Shown here: piece by piece, positions 25,775 through 34,827 of the stretch
How positions within the stretch are numbered: the stretch's first letter is position 1
Layout: each line of letters starts with the position of its first letter
Source of the DNA: Brucella gallinifaecis
GTDB taxonomy: Bacteria > Pseudomonadota > Alphaproteobacteria > Rhizobiales > Rhizobiaceae
DNA: 64,000 nucleotides
Reading direction: 5' to 3'
Assembly (NCBI RefSeq): GCF_006476605.1
Contig: NZ_ML636803.1
Coordinates: 1-64,000 of the forward strand
Translations under genes and position numbers: made by a program
The notes under the pieces: model-generated
The model's database searches: none
Seen by the model: the letters and a program-made list of their open reading frames with translations, nothing else
Told to the model about the DNA's origin: nothing

Positions 25775-26986
25775 ATGAGCTGCTGGCTGACAATTATTGG
25801 TATTGGTGAGGATGGACTGGCGGGACTTGGCAAAAATGCCCGCGACGCTCTCTTCAATGCAGATGTAATTTTCGGCGGCAAGCGGCATTTGAAGTTTCTC
25901 AATACAGACTTCAAGGCCGAGCAGATTTCGTGGCCGACACCTTTTGATAATGCATTTCCAAGGATCGAGGCACAACGCGGCAGGCAGGTTGTGGTGCTGG
26001 CAAGTGGTGATCCGATGTTCTTTGGTGTGGGAGCGTCGCTGAGCCGTCATTTCTCATCAAAGGATATGCATATTATTCCGTCTCCATCATCTTTGTCGCT
26101 CGCTGCAAGCCGGATGGCGTGGCCGTTGCAAGAGGTGCGTATGGTCAGCCTGCATGGGCGCCCGTTTGAATTGCTTGCACCACATATTTTGCCGGGTGAG
26201 AAAATTCTTGTGCTTAGCAATGATGGAACGACACCTGCCAAGGTTGCAGCATTTCTGAAAGCCATGAACTTTGGCCAAAGCCGGCTGACGGTGCTTGAGC
26301 ATCTTGGTGGGCCGCAAGAAAAATCTATCAGCGGTAGTGCGGAGGGGTGGGCGCATGAAAAATGTGCCGATCTCAATGTGCTTGCGGTTGAATCTATTGC
26401 TGCATCAGATGCTGTTGTTTTTTCACCCGTTAGCGGCTTGCCGGATCAGGCTTTTGAAAATGACGGCCAATTGACCAAGCGCGACATACGCGCGGTAACA
26501 ATGTCACGATTACAGCCTTTGCCGCATGAGCTTTTATGGGATGTGGGGGCAGGCTGCGGTTCGATCGGCATTGAATGGATGCGCATACATCCTTCTTGTC
26601 GGACGATTGCTATCGAGGCTCATCAAACACGGCAGGATATTATCGAACGCAATGCGCATGCGCTGGGTGTGCCGGGTTTGCAGCTTGTGAAAGGCTATGC
26701 CCCGGAAGCGATAAAGGGGCTTGAAGCACCTGATGCAATTTTTATCGGTGGCGGCGTGAGCGATGAAGGGGTGATTGAAGCTTGCTGGGCGGCGTTGAAA
26801 CCGGGTGGTCGTCTGGTTGCCAATGCTGTGACACTGCAAAGCGAAATGCAACTTTTTAACTGGCGACAGAATAATGGCGGTGATCTGACAAGATTACAGG
26901 TAGCACAGGCCGGGGCGCTTGGTTCGTTCGATGCATGGCGTCAGGCACTGCCTGTCACGATATATTGCGGCATCAAAGAAAAATGA
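25775..26986 (+). CDS. cobL: Precorrin-6Y C5,15-methyltransferase (decarboxylating)
   Basis: Two-domain enzyme of 403 residues. The N-terminal tetrapyrrole methylase (CbiE-like) has IIGIGEDGLAG and VLASGDPMFFGVGASL. The C-terminal Rossmann methyltransferase (CbiT-like) has WDVGAGCGSIGIEWMR near residue 255 and IFIGGGVSDEG near 325. It methylates C-5 and C-15 and decarboxylates the acetate on ring C. SD AAGGAGC is 7 bases upstream. It is divergent from cobG with about 50-70 bases between starts, too little for a long leader. Confidence 0.95.
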   Translation: MSCWLTIIGIGEDGLAGLGKNARDALFNADVIFGGKRHLKFLNTDFKAEQISWPTPFDNAFPRIEAQRGRQVVVLASGDPMFFGVGASLSRHFSSKDMHIIPSPSSLSLAASRMAWPLQEVRMVSLHGRPFELLAPHILPGEKILVLSNDGTTPAKVAAFLKAMNFGQSRLTVLEHLGGPQEKSISGSAEGWAHEKCADLNVLAVESIAASDAVVFSPVSGLPDQAFENDGQLTKRDIRAVTMSRLQPLPHELLWDVGAGCGSIGIEWMRIHPSCRTIAIEAHQTRQDIIERNAHALGVPGLQLVKGYAPEAIKGLEAPDAIFIGGGVSDEGVIEACWAALKPGGRLVANAVTLQSEMQLFNWRQNNGGDLTRLQVAQAGALGSFDAWRQALPVTIYCGIKEK

Positions 26987-27049
26987 TGACTTGAATTATC
27001 ATGTTATGTTCGGCTAAGGCTTGACCGCTATTCTTATGAGGAGACAGGC

Positions 27050-28159
27050 ATGTCCGAACTGAGCCTGAACGCCAACGCCCGTATTGAAGTCGACAGCCCT
27101 GATCGCATAGCTAATCAGTTGCTGGATCATTTTGATGAACATTGCGATGTCGAACGGGAGGAAAACAGGGCAAAGCTGGTTCTGAGTTTCGGTCAGGCAG
27201 ATGTGCGCTGGGATGGCGAGGCTATTAATGTCGATGTGCGCAGCGATGACGATACCGGACTGGCCTATATGAAGCTGTCAATTGCTTCACATCTTCTGGA
27301 GTTTTTTGATAAGAATAAAACCCCGCCAAAAATAAGCTGGGTGGGTGATGGTGCAGCCGGTGAGTTGCTGCCGTATTTCCGTGAAATGAAAGTTGTATCG
27401 GTTTCCAACGTAACGCCCCATATGCGCCGGGTGCGTTTGCAGGGCGAAAATTTACAGCGTTTTTCGCAACATGGTCTGCATATCAGGCTTCTTTTTGCGC
27501 CGCCAACACTTGCGAAACCTCAATGGCCGATCATGGGGGAAGATGGTCGCCCGATATGGCCGGAAGGTGAGGCGCAAATTGTGGCGCGTGTTTACACAAT
27601 CCGCCGGATAGATGTGGATGCCGGCTGGGTTGATATCGATATGGTTGTCCATGGCGACGATTGTGATGCGCCGGGTTCTGGCTGGGCAATGAGCGTGAAG
27701 GCGGGTGATATTGTCGGTATGACTGGGCCGGGTGGCGGCGATGCAGCTCATGATGCAAATTGGTATTTGCTGGCTGGTGATGAAACAGCATTGCCAGCCA
27801 TAGGGCGCATTCTGGAGCGTCTTCCGCAAGGCGCGAAAGCCGTTGTCCGGGTGGAGATCGACAGTGCGGCTGAAGAACAGCTTATTCAATCTAAAGCAGA
27901 TGTCGATCTGCAATGGTTGCATCGTAATGGTGAAGAAGCTGGGACGACGACGCTTTTGCAGGATGCTGTTCGTGCCGTGGATTTACCGGATAGTGAAGAA
28001 AAAATCTTTGTTTGGGCAGGTTGCGAATTCAATGCATTTCGTACGATCCGCACCTATATGCGCAAGGAACGTAACGTGCCCAAGGACAAACAGCTTATCG
28101 TTGCCTATTGGCGGCGCGGCAAGGACGGGGATAATGCCCGTCGCGGGTCGGATGATTGA
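27050..28159 (+). CDS. Siderophore-interacting ferric reductase-like flavoprotein (DUF2218 + SIP)
   Basis: Protein of 369 residues. Residues about 1-95 match the DUF2218 type found in front of some siderophore-interacting proteins. Residues about 115-240 form an FAD-binding barrel with ARVYTIRRID, where RxYT holds FAD, and about 245-360 a SIP/NAD-binding domain ending in YWRRGKDGDN. The family reduces ferric siderophores in the cytoplasm. An SD GAGGAGA precedes the ATG. It stands at the edge of the cob cluster, 63 bases after cobL, and a terminator follows. A role in flavin supply or corrin reduction is conceivable but not shown. Confidence 0.88.
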   Translation: MSELSLNANARIEVDSPDRIANQLLDHFDEHCDVEREENRAKLVLSFGQADVRWDGEAINVDVRSDDDTGLAYMKLSIASHLLEFFDKNKTPPKISWVGDGAAGELLPYFREMKVVSVSNVTPHMRRVRLQGENLQRFSQHGLHIRLLFAPPTLAKPQWPIMGEDGRPIWPEGEAQIVARVYTIRRIDVDAGWVDIDMVVHGDDCDAPGSGWAMSVKAGDIVGMTGPGGGDAAHDANWYLLAGDETALPAIGRILERLPQGAKAVVRVEIDSAAEEQLIQSKADVDLQWLHRNGEEAGTTTLLQDAVRAVDLPDSEEKIFVWAGCEFNAFRTIRTYMRKERNVPKDKQLIVAYWRRGKDGDNARRGSDD

Positions 28160-28187
28160 AAAAGGGGACCTTTTGAGGTCCCCTTTT
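28160..28187. terminator. Bidirectional terminator after the SIP gene
   Basis: Perfect 11-bp stem: AAAAGGGGACC, loop TTTTGA, GGTCCCCTTTT. T-rich sequence follows on both strands. It ends the SIP gene and the convergent dipeptide transport operon. Confidence 0.9.
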
Positions 28188-28193
28188 ATTTGG

Positions 28194-28943
28194 TTATCTG
28201 CGGAAGCCTTCGCTGGCAGCCATCAGGTTTTTCGTGTAGTCGGCTGATATTTGACCGCTGACAAGATCACCGGCTTCAAGCTGTTCAACCACTTCACCAT
28301 TTCGCATCACGGCCAGACGTTCACACATATGGGTGACAACGCCAAGATCATGACTGACCATGACAAAGGTCAATTGGCGATCCCGACGTACCTGTTCCAG
28401 CAGGTTGAGCACTTCGGCCTGTACGGAGGCATCGAGTGCTGAGGTTGGTTCATCTAGAAGCAGAATGCTTGGCTCAATGATGAGAGCGCGCGCAATCGCG
28501 ATACGCTGACGCTGACCACCAGAAAGCTGGTGCGGATAGCGGAAGCGAAACCCTGAACCCAGCCCCACTTCATCAAGAGCACGGACAATGCGCTGTTCTG
28601 TATCACCGATGCCATGAACGGCAAGTGGTTCAAGCAACAGCCGATCGACTGTCTGGCGCGGATGCAGCGAGCCATAAGGATCCTGAAACACCATCTGAAC
28701 ATTGCGATAGAATGCTTTGTCACGCGGTGTTCTGAGTATTTTTCCGTCGATCCTGATTTCGCCGTCCTCAACGGGGGCGAGGCCCGCTACTGCCCGCAAA
28801 AGGGTAGATTTGCCGGAGCCGGATTCACCGACCAGACCATAGGATTCTCCACGCGCCACTTTAATGCTCACTGATTTGAGCGCGTGGAATTCATTAAAAT
28901 ATACGTCGATCTTATCGACGCTGAGAGCTGGTACAGTGCTCAT
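28194..28943 (-). CDS. Dipeptide/oligopeptide ABC transporter, ATP-binding protein (DppF-like)
   Basis: Cytoplasmic ATPase of a peptide importer, 249 residues. Walker A GESGSGKSTLLRA is near residue 42, signature LSGGQRQRIAIARAL near 142, Walker B SILLLDEPTSALD near 162, and the H-loop VMVSHDLGVV near 200. I chose the ATG at 28943 because it overlaps the stop of the preceding ATPase gene as ATGA; an ATG at 28952 is also in frame. It is the last gene of the operon. Confidence 0.9.
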   Translation of the reverse strand: MSTVPALSVDKIDVYFNEFHALKSVSIKVARGESYGLVGESGSGKSTLLRAVAGLAPVEDGEIRIDGKILRTPRDKAFYRNVQMVFQDPYGSLHPRQTVDRLLLEPLAVHGIGDTEQRIVRALDEVGLGSGFRFRYPHQLSGGQRQRIAIARALIIEPSILLLDEPTSALDASVQAEVLNLLEQVRRDRQLTFVMVSHDLGVVTHMCERLAVMRNGEVVEQLEAGDLVSGQISADYTKNLMAASEGFRR

Positions 28944-29773
28944 AGACGCCATGCCTCCTCACGCTGCAAGGTCGGAAGCGGGTGACGTTCGCTTCCCAGT
29001 TTCGGCATGCAGTTCAGCAGTCCCTGCGTATAAGGGTGTTTTGCATTTGCAAGATCATTTGCGGCAATTTCTTCAACGATTTTGCCTGCATACATGACAA
29101 TCACGCGGTCACAGAAAGAGGAGACGAGACGCAGATCGTGGCTGACGAAGATCAGCCCCATGCCGCGTTCTGCAACCAGCTTATCGAGAATGCCAAGCAC
29201 TTCGAGCTGCACTGTCACGTCAAGTGCCGAAGTTGGTTCGTCGGCAATAAGCATTTCTGGTTCTGCGACAAGCATCATCGCGATCATGACACGCTGTCCC
29301 ATACCGCCAGAAACTTCATGCGGATAGAGTTTCATCACACGTTCAGGATCACGGATTTGCACGGCCTGCAGCATGGCAATTGAACGGGCGCGTATTTCTG
29401 CTCTCGAAAATTTGCCGTGGGCTTTCAGCGTTTCTGCGATCTGCTTGCCGATGGTCATGACAGGATTGAGCGAATATTTCGGGTCCTGCAACACCATTGC
29501 AATGCGCCCGCCACGTAAGGCGCGACGTTCGCGAGCTGAAGTTTTGAGAAGGTCGATACCGTCAAATTCCAGTTTCTTGGCGGTGATCTTTGCGTGTGGT
29601 GGGGTAAGCCCCATGATGGCGCGTCCGGTCTGCGACTTGCCGGAGCCGGATTCACCCACAATACCAAGTCGTTCACGGCCAAGCGTAAAGCTTACGCCCC
29701 GAACGGCTTCAATGGCACCTGTGCGCGTTGGAAAGGTGACACGCAGGTCTTCAACTGTCAGAAGTGGCTTCAT
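28940..29773 (-). CDS. Dipeptide/oligopeptide ABC transporter, ATP-binding protein (DppD-like)
   Basis: Second ATPase of the importer, 277 residues. Walker A GESGSGKSQTGRA, signature SGGMGQRVMIAMML, Walker B EMLIADEPTSALDVT and FVSHDLRLVS are in order. The C-terminus HPYTQGLLNCMPKLGSERH is typical of peptide-transport ATPases, whose tail binds an iron-sulfur cluster in some members; only one cysteine is seen here. Four-base ATGA overlaps link it to the genes on both sides. Confidence 0.9.
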   Translation of the reverse strand: MKPLLTVEDLRVTFPTRTGAIEAVRGVSFTLGRERLGIVGESGSGKSQTGRAIMGLTPPHAKITAKKLEFDGIDLLKTSARERRALRGGRIAMVLQDPKYSLNPVMTIGKQIAETLKAHGKFSRAEIRARSIAMLQAVQIRDPERVMKLYPHEVSGGMGQRVMIAMMLVAEPEMLIADEPTSALDVTVQLEVLGILDKLVAERGMGLIFVSHDLRLVSSFCDRVIVMYAGKIVEEIAANDLANAKHPYTQGLLNCMPKLGSERHPLPTLQREEAWRL

Positions 29774-30702
29774 TGGTTGCTTCCCCGCGGATCAAGTGCA
29801 TCACGCAAACCATCGCCCAGGAAGTTGAAGCCAAGGCTGACAATCAGAATTGCGATACCCGGCATTGCCGCAACCCACCATTGGTCCAGAATGAAACGGC
29901 GGCCTGATGCGATCATTGCTCCCCATTCCGGTAATGGTGGCTGTGCGCCAAGACCAAGAAAGCCAAGACCTGCTGCCGTTAAAATAATACCGGCCATATC
30001 GAGCGTTACACGCACGATCAGCGACGATGTGCAAAGCGGCATGACATGACGCAGGACAATGCGGAACGGCGAAGCGCCCATCAGTCGTACAGCAGAAATA
30101 TAATCCGAATTGCGGATGGTCAGGGTTTCAGCGCGTGCAATACGTGCATAAGGCGGCCACGATGTGATCGCGATGGCGATGATGGCGTTTTCGATGCCCG
30201 GTCCCAGGGCGGCGACAAAGGCAAGTGCCAGAATGAGTTTCGGGAAAGCAAGGAAGATATCGGTGATACGCATCAGAACCGCATCGACCCAGCCACCCGC
30301 ATAACCCGCAACCGTTCCGACCAGAAGGCCAATCGGTGCTGCGATAATGGCAACCAGCAAAACGACATAGAGTGTCAGTCGCGAACCATAGATCAGACGC
30401 GAAAGAATATCGCGGCCCTGATCATCGGTGCCAAGCCAGTGACCGGGTGTGCCCGGAGGCAACAGGCGGGCATTGGCGAGATCACCTGTATAAGGCGAAT
30501 GCGGTGCCAGCAAAGGCGCAAAAGCTGCAACAAGCAGCAGTGCAATGATGATAAGCAGGCCAAATACAGCGAGCTTATTGGCGGTGAAGCGGCGCCAGAT
30601 CATATAAGAACGACCCAGACGTGCCTGCATGCGTGATTGAGGGCGCTCGGTGAGCAGCCATTCGCGCCATGAAAGATTGGATGTTTCTGTTATTTGGCTC
30701 AT
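29770..30702 (-). CDS. Dipeptide/oligopeptide ABC transporter permease (DppC-like)
   Basis: Inner-membrane permease of 310 residues with an N-terminal OppC_N-like segment and a BPD_transp_1 domain. LGTDDQGRDILSRLIYGSR lies near residue 95, the usual entry to the domain, and the EAA loop region RAETLTIRNSDYISAVRLMG near 205 contacts the ATPase. About six transmembrane helices are visible. It pairs with the DppB-like permease encoded just before it; their frames overlap by four bases. Confidence 0.9.
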   Translation of the reverse strand: MSQITETSNLSWREWLLTERPQSRMQARLGRSYMIWRRFTANKLAVFGLLIIIALLLVAAFAPLLAPHSPYTGDLANARLLPPGTPGHWLGTDDQGRDILSRLIYGSRLTLYVVLLVAIIAAPIGLLVGTVAGYAGGWVDAVLMRITDIFLAFPKLILALAFVAALGPGIENAIIAIAITSWPPYARIARAETLTIRNSDYISAVRLMGASPFRIVLRHVMPLCTSSLIVRVTLDMAGIILTAAGLGFLGLGAQPPLPEWGAMIASGRRFILDQWWVAAMPGIAILIVSLGFNFLGDGLRDALDPRGSNQ

Positions 30703-31766
30703 CGTGTGCGCGTCCTTGGGTCGAGAAGCCGATAGAGAAGATCGGATACGAGGTTGAGCGCAATAAAGACCGAGCCGATGATAATTGTACCACCAAGAAC
30801 GGCATTCATGTCAGCATTTTGCAGCGAGTTGGTAATGTAAAGGCCAAGACCCGGCCATGAGAAGATCGTTTCTGTCAGAACCGAGCCTTCTAGCAAGCCT
30901 GCATAAGAAAGCGCAATCACAGTTACCAGTGGTACGGCGGCATTGCGAAGCGCATGCCCCCAGATGATGCGGGTTTCTGAAATGCCTTTTGCACGCGCTG
31001 CCACGATATATTCCTGCTCAAGCTCATTGAGCATGAAAGAACGGGTCATGCGGCTGATATAGGCGAGACTGAAGTAACCAAGCAGTGCAGACGGCAAAAC
31101 TAGATGCGAGACGATGTTGTGTAGCGCTTCCCAGTCGCGCTGGATAATCGCATCAATCAGGTAAAAGCCGGTGATTGGTGTGAAGGTATATTCAAACATA
31201 ATGTCGATCCGCCCCGGGCCGGCAGTCCAGCCAAGACGCGCATAAAACACCAGAAGCGCCAGCATACCGAGCCAGAAAATTGGAACGGAATAGCCAACAA
31301 GCCCAATCACACGAACAATCTGGTCGATGATGCTGCCGCGTTTGACTGCGGCAAGAACACCAAGCGGGATGCCGAATAATGCACCAATGATTGTGCCAAT
31401 GGTTGCAAGTTCCATCGTTGCAGGGAATACGCGGCGAATATCGGTCATGACAGGATTTGTTGTGAGGACCGATGTGCCGAAATCGCCTTGCAGAACACCT
31501 TTCACATAAAGGAAGAACTGCTGGTAATAAGGCAGATTAAATCCCATTTCCTGACGTACACGTTCAACCACATGCGCGGGGGCGCGGTCGCCGACAATGG
31601 CCAGAACTGGATCAATCGGCACAACGCGGCCAATGAAGAAGGTGACGGCCAGAAGGCCAAGATAGGTGGTGATGACGATCGCCAGAAAACTGGCAATGGC
31701 CAATGCGATGGAAGAGGAGCGTCGCCGGACGCTCCTCTTTTTCTTAACAGTTGTTATTGTATTCAA
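30699..31766 (-). CDS. Dipeptide/oligopeptide ABC transporter permease (DppB-like)
   Basis: Inner-membrane permease of 355 residues. A basic N-terminus precedes the first helix; FGTSVLTTNPVMTDIRRVFP and the EAA loop EYIVAARAKGISETRIIWGH (near residue 260) identify the family. ETIFSWPGLG is the usual motif before the last helix. It starts 20 bases after the binding-protein gene. Confidence 0.9.
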   Translation of the reverse strand: MNTITTVKKKRSVRRRSSSIALAIASFLAIVITTYLGLLAVTFFIGRVVPIDPVLAIVGDRAPAHVVERVRQEMGFNLPYYQQFFLYVKGVLQGDFGTSVLTTNPVMTDIRRVFPATMELATIGTIIGALFGIPLGVLAAVKRGSIIDQIVRVIGLVGYSVPIFWLGMLALLVFYARLGWTAGPGRIDIMFEYTFTPITGFYLIDAIIQRDWEALHNIVSHLVLPSALLGYFSLAYISRMTRSFMLNELEQEYIVAARAKGISETRIIWGHALRNAAVPLVTVIALSYAGLLEGSVLTETIFSWPGLGLYITNSLQNADMNAVLGGTIIIGSVFIALNLVSDLLYRLLDPRTRTR

Positions 31767-31786
31767 TTGTCTGGCCGTTCTTCAGG

Positions 31787-33418
31787 TCAGTCTTTGCTGA
31801 CTGGTGTGAGGAAGTTCGAATCGAAAGTCGGCCCGAGCTTGTAACCTTTTACGTCGCCGTTAAGGCCTGCCACTTCGATCTGCTGGAACAGCATGACAAA
31901 TGGGCTGGTATCAAGGGCTTCCTGCTGAAGCTTCCTGTATTCTTCTGCACGCTTGTCATTGTCACGTTCAAGCAATGCTGCCTGTGTCTGCTTTGTCAGC
32001 TCAGGAATATCCCATGCATTACGCCATGCGAGTGTCTTGACGGATGCATCATCACCATTGTCCGGGTTTGATGTGAAGGCTTCGGCATTGGAGTTTGGAT
32101 CCCAGTAATCCATGCCCCATTGACCGATATAGAGATCATGGTTACGGGCACGATATTTGGTGAGCGTTTGCTTGCCATCACCCGGAATGATGTCGATTTT
32201 AATACCAGCCTTGGCCGCAGACTGCTGGAAGGATTCAGCAATACCTGTGACTGGTTGTGTGTTTCGTACGTCAAAAGTAACTGACAGGCCGTCTTTCAGG
32301 TCAGCTTTTTCCAGCAGTTCCTTGGCTTTTTCGACATCAAGCTTATAAGGAGCTGCATCGAGAGCGCCGAGAACACCCTTTGCCTGATAGGTCTGGCGGA
32401 TATCGCCGATGCCCTTGATCAGGGTTGAACCGATTGCATCATAATCAACGAGATATTTGAAAGCTTCACGCACTTCAGGCTTAGCAAGATTCGGGTTTTT
32501 CTGGTTGAGGCTTATATAATAAACCGTGCCTTTAGGAGCGCTGGCAACTGCCAGATCCTTGTTTTTCTGTATGGCTTCCAGATCACCGGGTTCCAGATTG
32601 CGTGCAACATCGACGTCACCCGATTCGAGCATCAGGCGCTGGGTGGCGCTTTCCTTGACGTGGCGGTAGAAAACGCGAGCGAGTTTGGCTTTTTCGCCGT
32701 AATAATTATCGTTGCGTTCGAGAACGACAACTTCATTGGCTCGCCAGTCGCGAATTTTGAACGGGCCGGAACCGGCATAGCCGGTCTTCAGCCATGCTGC
32801 ACCGTAATCTGTGTCGTATTTATATTCATCAGTCGGCGTTACCTTGACTGAATGTTCTTCAAGCAGCTTCTGGTCCACAATTGCGCCAATGGTGGCCGTC
32901 AGGCAGTTGAGCACGAAGCTTGGTGCATAAGGCTTGTCCACTTTCAGAACGAAAGTCGTGTCATCCACAGCCTTGGCATTTTCAATCACGTTATCGCCAT
33001 TAAGGCCAAACTGGGTCAGAATGAAAGCCGGGCTTTTATCGAGACGGACCGCACGTTCGAAGGTGTAGGCCACGTCTTTTGCAGTCAGTGGATTGTCTGA
33101 AGCAAATTTTATGCCCGGCTTCATCTTGAATGTATAGGTGAGGCCGTCATCCGAAATGGTCCAGCTTTCAGCAGCACCCGGCACCACTTTCGAGGTGTCA
33201 TTAATGTCAAGGCGAACAAGCATGTCATAGGTGTTGCCGATGAATTCTGCTGGCGTAAGTTCAAAGGATTCCGCCGGATCAAGCGTGATCGTGTCATCAA
33301 TTGCCCAGGCTTGCACCAGCGTGTCGGCGGGTGTTGCTGAAAATGCCGGGTTCGCGGCTATAATGACGGCCAAGGCGGCACCAGCCGTAAGAAGGCGAAA
33401 ACGTCCGAAATGTTTCAT
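31787..33418 (-). CDS. Periplasmic peptide-binding protein, SBP family 5 (DppA-like)
   Basis: Extracellular solute-binding protein of 543 residues with a cleavable signal peptide (core LLTAGAALAVIIAANPAFSA). The family pattern is present: PAESFELTPAEFIGNTYDML near the mature N-terminus, FKMKPGIKFASDNPLTAKDV, and EAFKYLVDYDAIG in the middle. It feeds peptides to the permeases encoded downstream. It is transcribed after the dipeptidase gene; the 51-base gap includes an AAGGGA ribosome-binding site. Confidence 0.92.
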   Translation of the reverse strand: MKHFGRFRLLTAGAALAVIIAANPAFSATPADTLVQAWAIDDTITLDPAESFELTPAEFIGNTYDMLVRLDINDTSKVVPGAAESWTISDDGLTYTFKMKPGIKFASDNPLTAKDVAYTFERAVRLDKSPAFILTQFGLNGDNVIENAKAVDDTTFVLKVDKPYAPSFVLNCLTATIGAIVDQKLLEEHSVKVTPTDEYKYDTDYGAAWLKTGYAGSGPFKIRDWRANEVVVLERNDNYYGEKAKLARVFYRHVKESATQRLMLESGDVDVARNLEPGDLEAIQKNKDLAVASAPKGTVYYISLNQKNPNLAKPEVREAFKYLVDYDAIGSTLIKGIGDIRQTYQAKGVLGALDAAPYKLDVEKAKELLEKADLKDGLSVTFDVRNTQPVTGIAESFQQSAAKAGIKIDIIPGDGKQTLTKYRARNHDLYIGQWGMDYWDPNSNAEAFTSNPDNGDDASVKTLAWRNAWDIPELTKQTQAALLERDNDKRAEEYRKLQQEALDTSPFVMLFQQIEVAGLNGDVKGYKLGPTFDSNFLTPVSKD

Positions 33419-33469
33419 TTTAGTTCCCTTTCTATAATTATATCTGTCTGTTTTTTTTAGTGTGTTTGT

Positions 33470-34528
33470 TCAAGCTGCTTCGTGCCATGCCTGTTTTAAA
33501 ACGCGTATCCAGTTGCCGCGACAAAGCTTGGCAAGTTCACCATCATCATAGCCTGCCTTGCGCAGGACTGCGACGAGATTTTGTGTGCCTGCGGCGTCAC
33601 CAATTTCGGATGGAATGGTCGCTCCATCATAATCGGAGCCAAGAGCGACGCAATCAATGCCCATGCGTTCGACCATATAGTCGATATGGCGGACCATGTC
33701 GGACAATGGCGTCTGGGCATTCTCCATGCCATCAAAACGTAGCATTGTGGTTGCATAATTGAGGCCGGCAAGACCTTTGCTTTCGCGGATCGCATCCATC
33801 TGACGATCTGTCAGGTTGCGGGCAACGGGCGTCAGGGCATGAGCGTTTGAATGGCTGGCAATCAATGGCTGATCACTGAGTTTTGCCACATCCCAGAAAC
33901 CTTTTTCGTTGATGTGAGCGAGGTCGATCAGGATGCCTTTGCGGTTGCATTCCTTTACCAGACGTTGCCCGGCTTCGGTCAGACCCGGACCTGTATCAGG
34001 GCTCATCGGATAGGCAAATGGAACACCATGCGCAAAAATATTGTTGCGGCTCCAGACCGGGCCGAGCGAGCGCAGCCCTGCGGCATAAAATACGTCCAGC
34101 GCAGCAAGGTCAGTATCAATGGCCTCGCAACCTTCCATATGCAGAACAGCAGCGAATGTGTCGCTTTCGATGGTTGCATCAAGTTCTTTACCATTGCGGC
34201 AAAGCTTCCAGCCGCCAGCTTCTTCAAGCCGCAAGGCGAGAGATGCAAATTCAAGAGCAATATCAAGGGAAGGGCTACGTTCCAGTGGCGGAGAAAGCGG
34301 TGTTTTATAATGGCCGTTTTCGTCAGGTTTACCCAATTCGATATGTTCGCCCGATGGAACATAGATAGCGCAAATACCGCCAGCAAGCCCCCCTTTAAGC
34401 GAACGCGGCAGGTCTATATGACCGTTGTTCGTTCCGTCTATGAATTCTTTGATGGGATCGCCGCCTTTACGCTGGGTTTCCCAAAGACGCAAAAGGACAT
34501 CATTATGTCCGTCGAAAACGCGCTGCAT
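33470..34528 (-). CDS. Membrane dipeptidase family protein (peptidase M19)
   Basis: Zinc dipeptidase of the renal dipeptidase family, 352 residues. Metal ligands are visible: FDGHNDVLL (His-x-Asp) at the N-terminus, MEGCEA with the bridging Glu near residue 125, SHSNAHAL near 200, and ALGSDYDGA with Asp near 290. No signal peptide is seen, so it should act in the cytoplasm. As first gene of the peptide-importer operon it probably cleaves the imported dipeptides; family members accept D-residues and some act on peptidoglycan-derived peptides. Confidence 0.9.
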   Translation of the reverse strand: MQRVFDGHNDVLLRLWETQRKGGDPIKEFIDGTNNGHIDLPRSLKGGLAGGICAIYVPSGEHIELGKPDENGHYKTPLSPPLERSPSLDIALEFASLALRLEEAGGWKLCRNGKELDATIESDTFAAVLHMEGCEAIDTDLAALDVFYAAGLRSLGPVWSRNNIFAHGVPFAYPMSPDTGPGLTEAGQRLVKECNRKGILIDLAHINEKGFWDVAKLSDQPLIASHSNAHALTPVARNLTDRQMDAIRESKGLAGLNYATTMLRFDGMENAQTPLSDMVRHIDYMVERMGIDCVALGSDYDGATIPSEIGDAAGTQNLVAVLRKAGYDDGELAKLCRGNWIRVLKQAWHEAA

Positions 34529-34663
34529 ATTTCATTCCTAGCCGAACGACGGAGTTAAGCTTGCCGTTCAATTGAAACTGGTTCCGGGCAGGCGAAGGAG
34601 GCAACGCAACACAACATTATTCACTCGTTGCAGATTTCGAACGCCCCACCCGAACCCTTGATA

Positions 34664-34693
34664 TATAAGAAGTCGCAGGCATGTGGAGTCAAG
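34664..34693 (-). promoter_or_regulatory. Sigma-70-type promoter of the dipeptidase-ABC operon
   Basis: On the minus strand TTGACT (34693-34688), an 18-base spacer and TTATAT (34669-34664) make a good promoter. Transcription would start near 34657, leaving a 5' leader of about 130 bases before the dipeptidase ATG. The rest of the 34,529-34,827 gap holds only the terminator described separately. Confidence 0.55.
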
Positions 34694-34737
34694 CTCTCTG
34701 CTGCGTTACTTCTCATTTAGCACGCATAAAATAGTGT

Positions 34738-34771
34738 AAAAACAAAGGGCTACACCGTGAGTGCAGCCCTT
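34738..34771 (-). terminator. Terminator of the outer membrane protein gene
   Basis: On the minus strand an 11-bp stem (AAGGGCTGCAC / GTGTAGCCCTT, one G-T pair) with loop TCACG is followed by TGTTTTT. It lies 57 bases after the omp stop. Confidence 0.8.
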
Positions 34772-34827
34772 CATGCAAAAGTTGCATGTCTTGATGCGCA
34801 GTCGGAATAACCCGGCCCGAAAAATGA

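Noticed and set aside
25703-26050. N-terminal extension of cobG
   Set aside because: It crosses the divergent cobL gene and has no CobG-like sequence.
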